From contig OY726560.1 of assembly GCA_963383645.1 (NCBI GenBank), positions 68,883,023-68,947,022 on the forward strand: DNA of 64,000 nt, written 5' to 3'. Source of the DNA: Muscardinus avellanarius (Eukaryota; Chordata; Mammalia; Rodentia; Gliridae). Position numbers and translations under genes: made by a program. Below, piece after piece: positions 63,061-64,000 of the stretch; positions within the stretch are counted from its first letter, which is position 1, and each line of letters starts with the position of its first letter. The notes below the pieces were generated by a model. The model was not told the origin of the DNA. It worked only from the letters and a program-made list of their open reading frames with translations, and did no database searches.

Positions 63061-63839
63061 AGTTTGTATTACAGTAAAAATTATAGTGACCAATGTTAAT
63101 GAAATTACTTTAAGCATTAAATGCCATGCAAACTGACAGATGATACACTTATATTTAACCCTAGAGATATTATTAGGCACATTCTATTACATAGAGATTA
63201 GATCCCTAAAATATGCTCATTTATAAATGCCAAAATAGCAGATAATATGCCTCATGAGATATGGCCAGTCACCACTGCAATGTTGAGGGGACCCTTTCAT
63301 GCCTCTAGTGGGGATTACTGACAGAATGGTGATTAGAAAACAGTAAAACTAAATATAAAACACTGATTACATCAGTTGTGTTCACTCAATAGCCCTACAT
63401 TGAAAGCTGTTGAATTTTCAGTTCAGAAAAATGAGAAATTACATGAGTATTTAGGATTACTTGCCGATCATACCAACAATGTTATATCTCTGCAAGTTAA
63501 GAATATACTTCATATAGGTATTTAGGTAAAGGTCATATCTTTATTAAACTCAAAATGCTTGACTTCTTTGGAGATTTTGATGGTGGTGGTTTCCTTATTT
63601 GTCATTCTACATATAGACAGAAAACAAAGTCTCAAGTGCTTCTCTGCCAAGTAACAATTATTATTACCTTGGACAGCAGTATACAAATTTCTCACAATAT
63701 GTAACACAGTCTATTTTTTGTATTTGATATGCAGCTGCTGGTGATGAAGGTTCTTTGTGATAGTTTGAAAACCGCTATTAGATTTCATACATTAAAATTC
63801 AGTAATGGTCTGCCTAATCTTTAGTTATGAAGAGCATTT
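63061..63839. other. Unassigned AT-rich sequence
   Basis: No gene or repeat recognised. Confidence 0.35.
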
Positions 63840-63877
63840 CACATACTCAGTGTAGATCCATCTACGCTGAGTATGTG
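63840..63877. repeat. Near-perfect 18-bp inverted repeat with a 2-base loop
   Basis: The arms CACATACTCAGTGTAGAT and ATCTACGCTGAGTATGTG differ at one position only. The loop is CC at 63858-63859. Confidence 0.9.
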
Positions 63878-64000
63878 GTGCATATGACACTTTGGTTAAC
63901 AATGAGCAGCATAAACAAGTGTTCCCAGAAGATGAGAGTGCCTAATGATGCTGTGGCCATTTTGGTTTTTGTAAGTACATTCTATGATGTATGCAAGACA

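Noticed and set aside
63840..63877. microRNA precursor
   Set aside because: A 2-base loop and an 18-bp stem are too small for Drosha/Dicer processing.

Overview
This is a stretch of mammalian nuclear DNA with no host protein-coding gene that I can support. The dominant short repeat is a dimeric SINE. Its 7SL-like left part (GGCNGGGCATGGTGGCACAC, then TGTAATCCCAGC and GGTTCGAAGCC) is joined to an ID/tRNA-like right part (GGCTGGG..GTAGCTCAGAGGTAGAATGCC..GGTTCAATCCCCAGTACC). That architecture is the B1-dID type known from sciuromorph rodents (squirrels, mountain beaver, dormice), so I infer a rodent of that clade; the species cannot be fixed from the window. About 35 copies of this SINE are listed, with ancient L2, MIR, MER5-like and MaLR-like remnants beneath them.

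Layout. 1-2560: 3' half of a decayed L1 (+). 4.03-7.17 kb: an RPS21 processed pseudogene followed by a complete 2.73 kb L1-derived element on the minus strand with a 15-bp target-site duplication (TSD). This element has an L1 5'UTR, an open ORF1, no ORF2, about 0.85 kb of an old L1 ORF2 in the opposite direction, and an L1-type 3' tail. 7.2-13.3 kb: SINEs and microsatellites. 13.3-23.8 kb: a dense minus-strand L1 complex. It holds an L1 3' tail attached to a GC-rich VNTR, a 173-bp tandem repeat with a poly(A)-tailed unit, an L1 ORF2 split by a second copy of the ORF1-only element, and a third, 3'-truncated copy with a broken ORF1. 24-33.5 kb: SINEs, a MaLR-like LTR, L2 and L1 fragments.

33.66-43.74 kb: a defective class I (gamma-like) endogenous retrovirus on the plus strand, inserted in an old L1 and flanked by ATGAT. 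It keeps both LTRs, broken gag, pro and pol, and only scraps of env. Three insertions are nested in it. The first is the 3' end of another class I ERV transcript carrying its own poly(A). The second is an antisense class II-like solo LTR (41140-43033) that splits the integrase C-terminus. The third, inside that LTR, is an 856-bp VNTR/L1-tail retroposon with a 15-bp TSD and an internal inversion. 43.7-64 kb: more SINEs, L1 pieces, MER5/MIR/L2/MaLR-like relics and long AT-rich stretches in which I see nothing.

How the parts work together: everything looks like L1-driven retroposition. Three structurally different minus-strand elements (the ORF1-only element, the VNTR element and short L1 tails) share the same roughly 150-bp 3' tail before poly(A). 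This suggests that one L1 machinery mobilised them in trans. The ORF1-only element is the best candidate for an undescribed mobile family, of the 'half-L1' (HAL1) kind.
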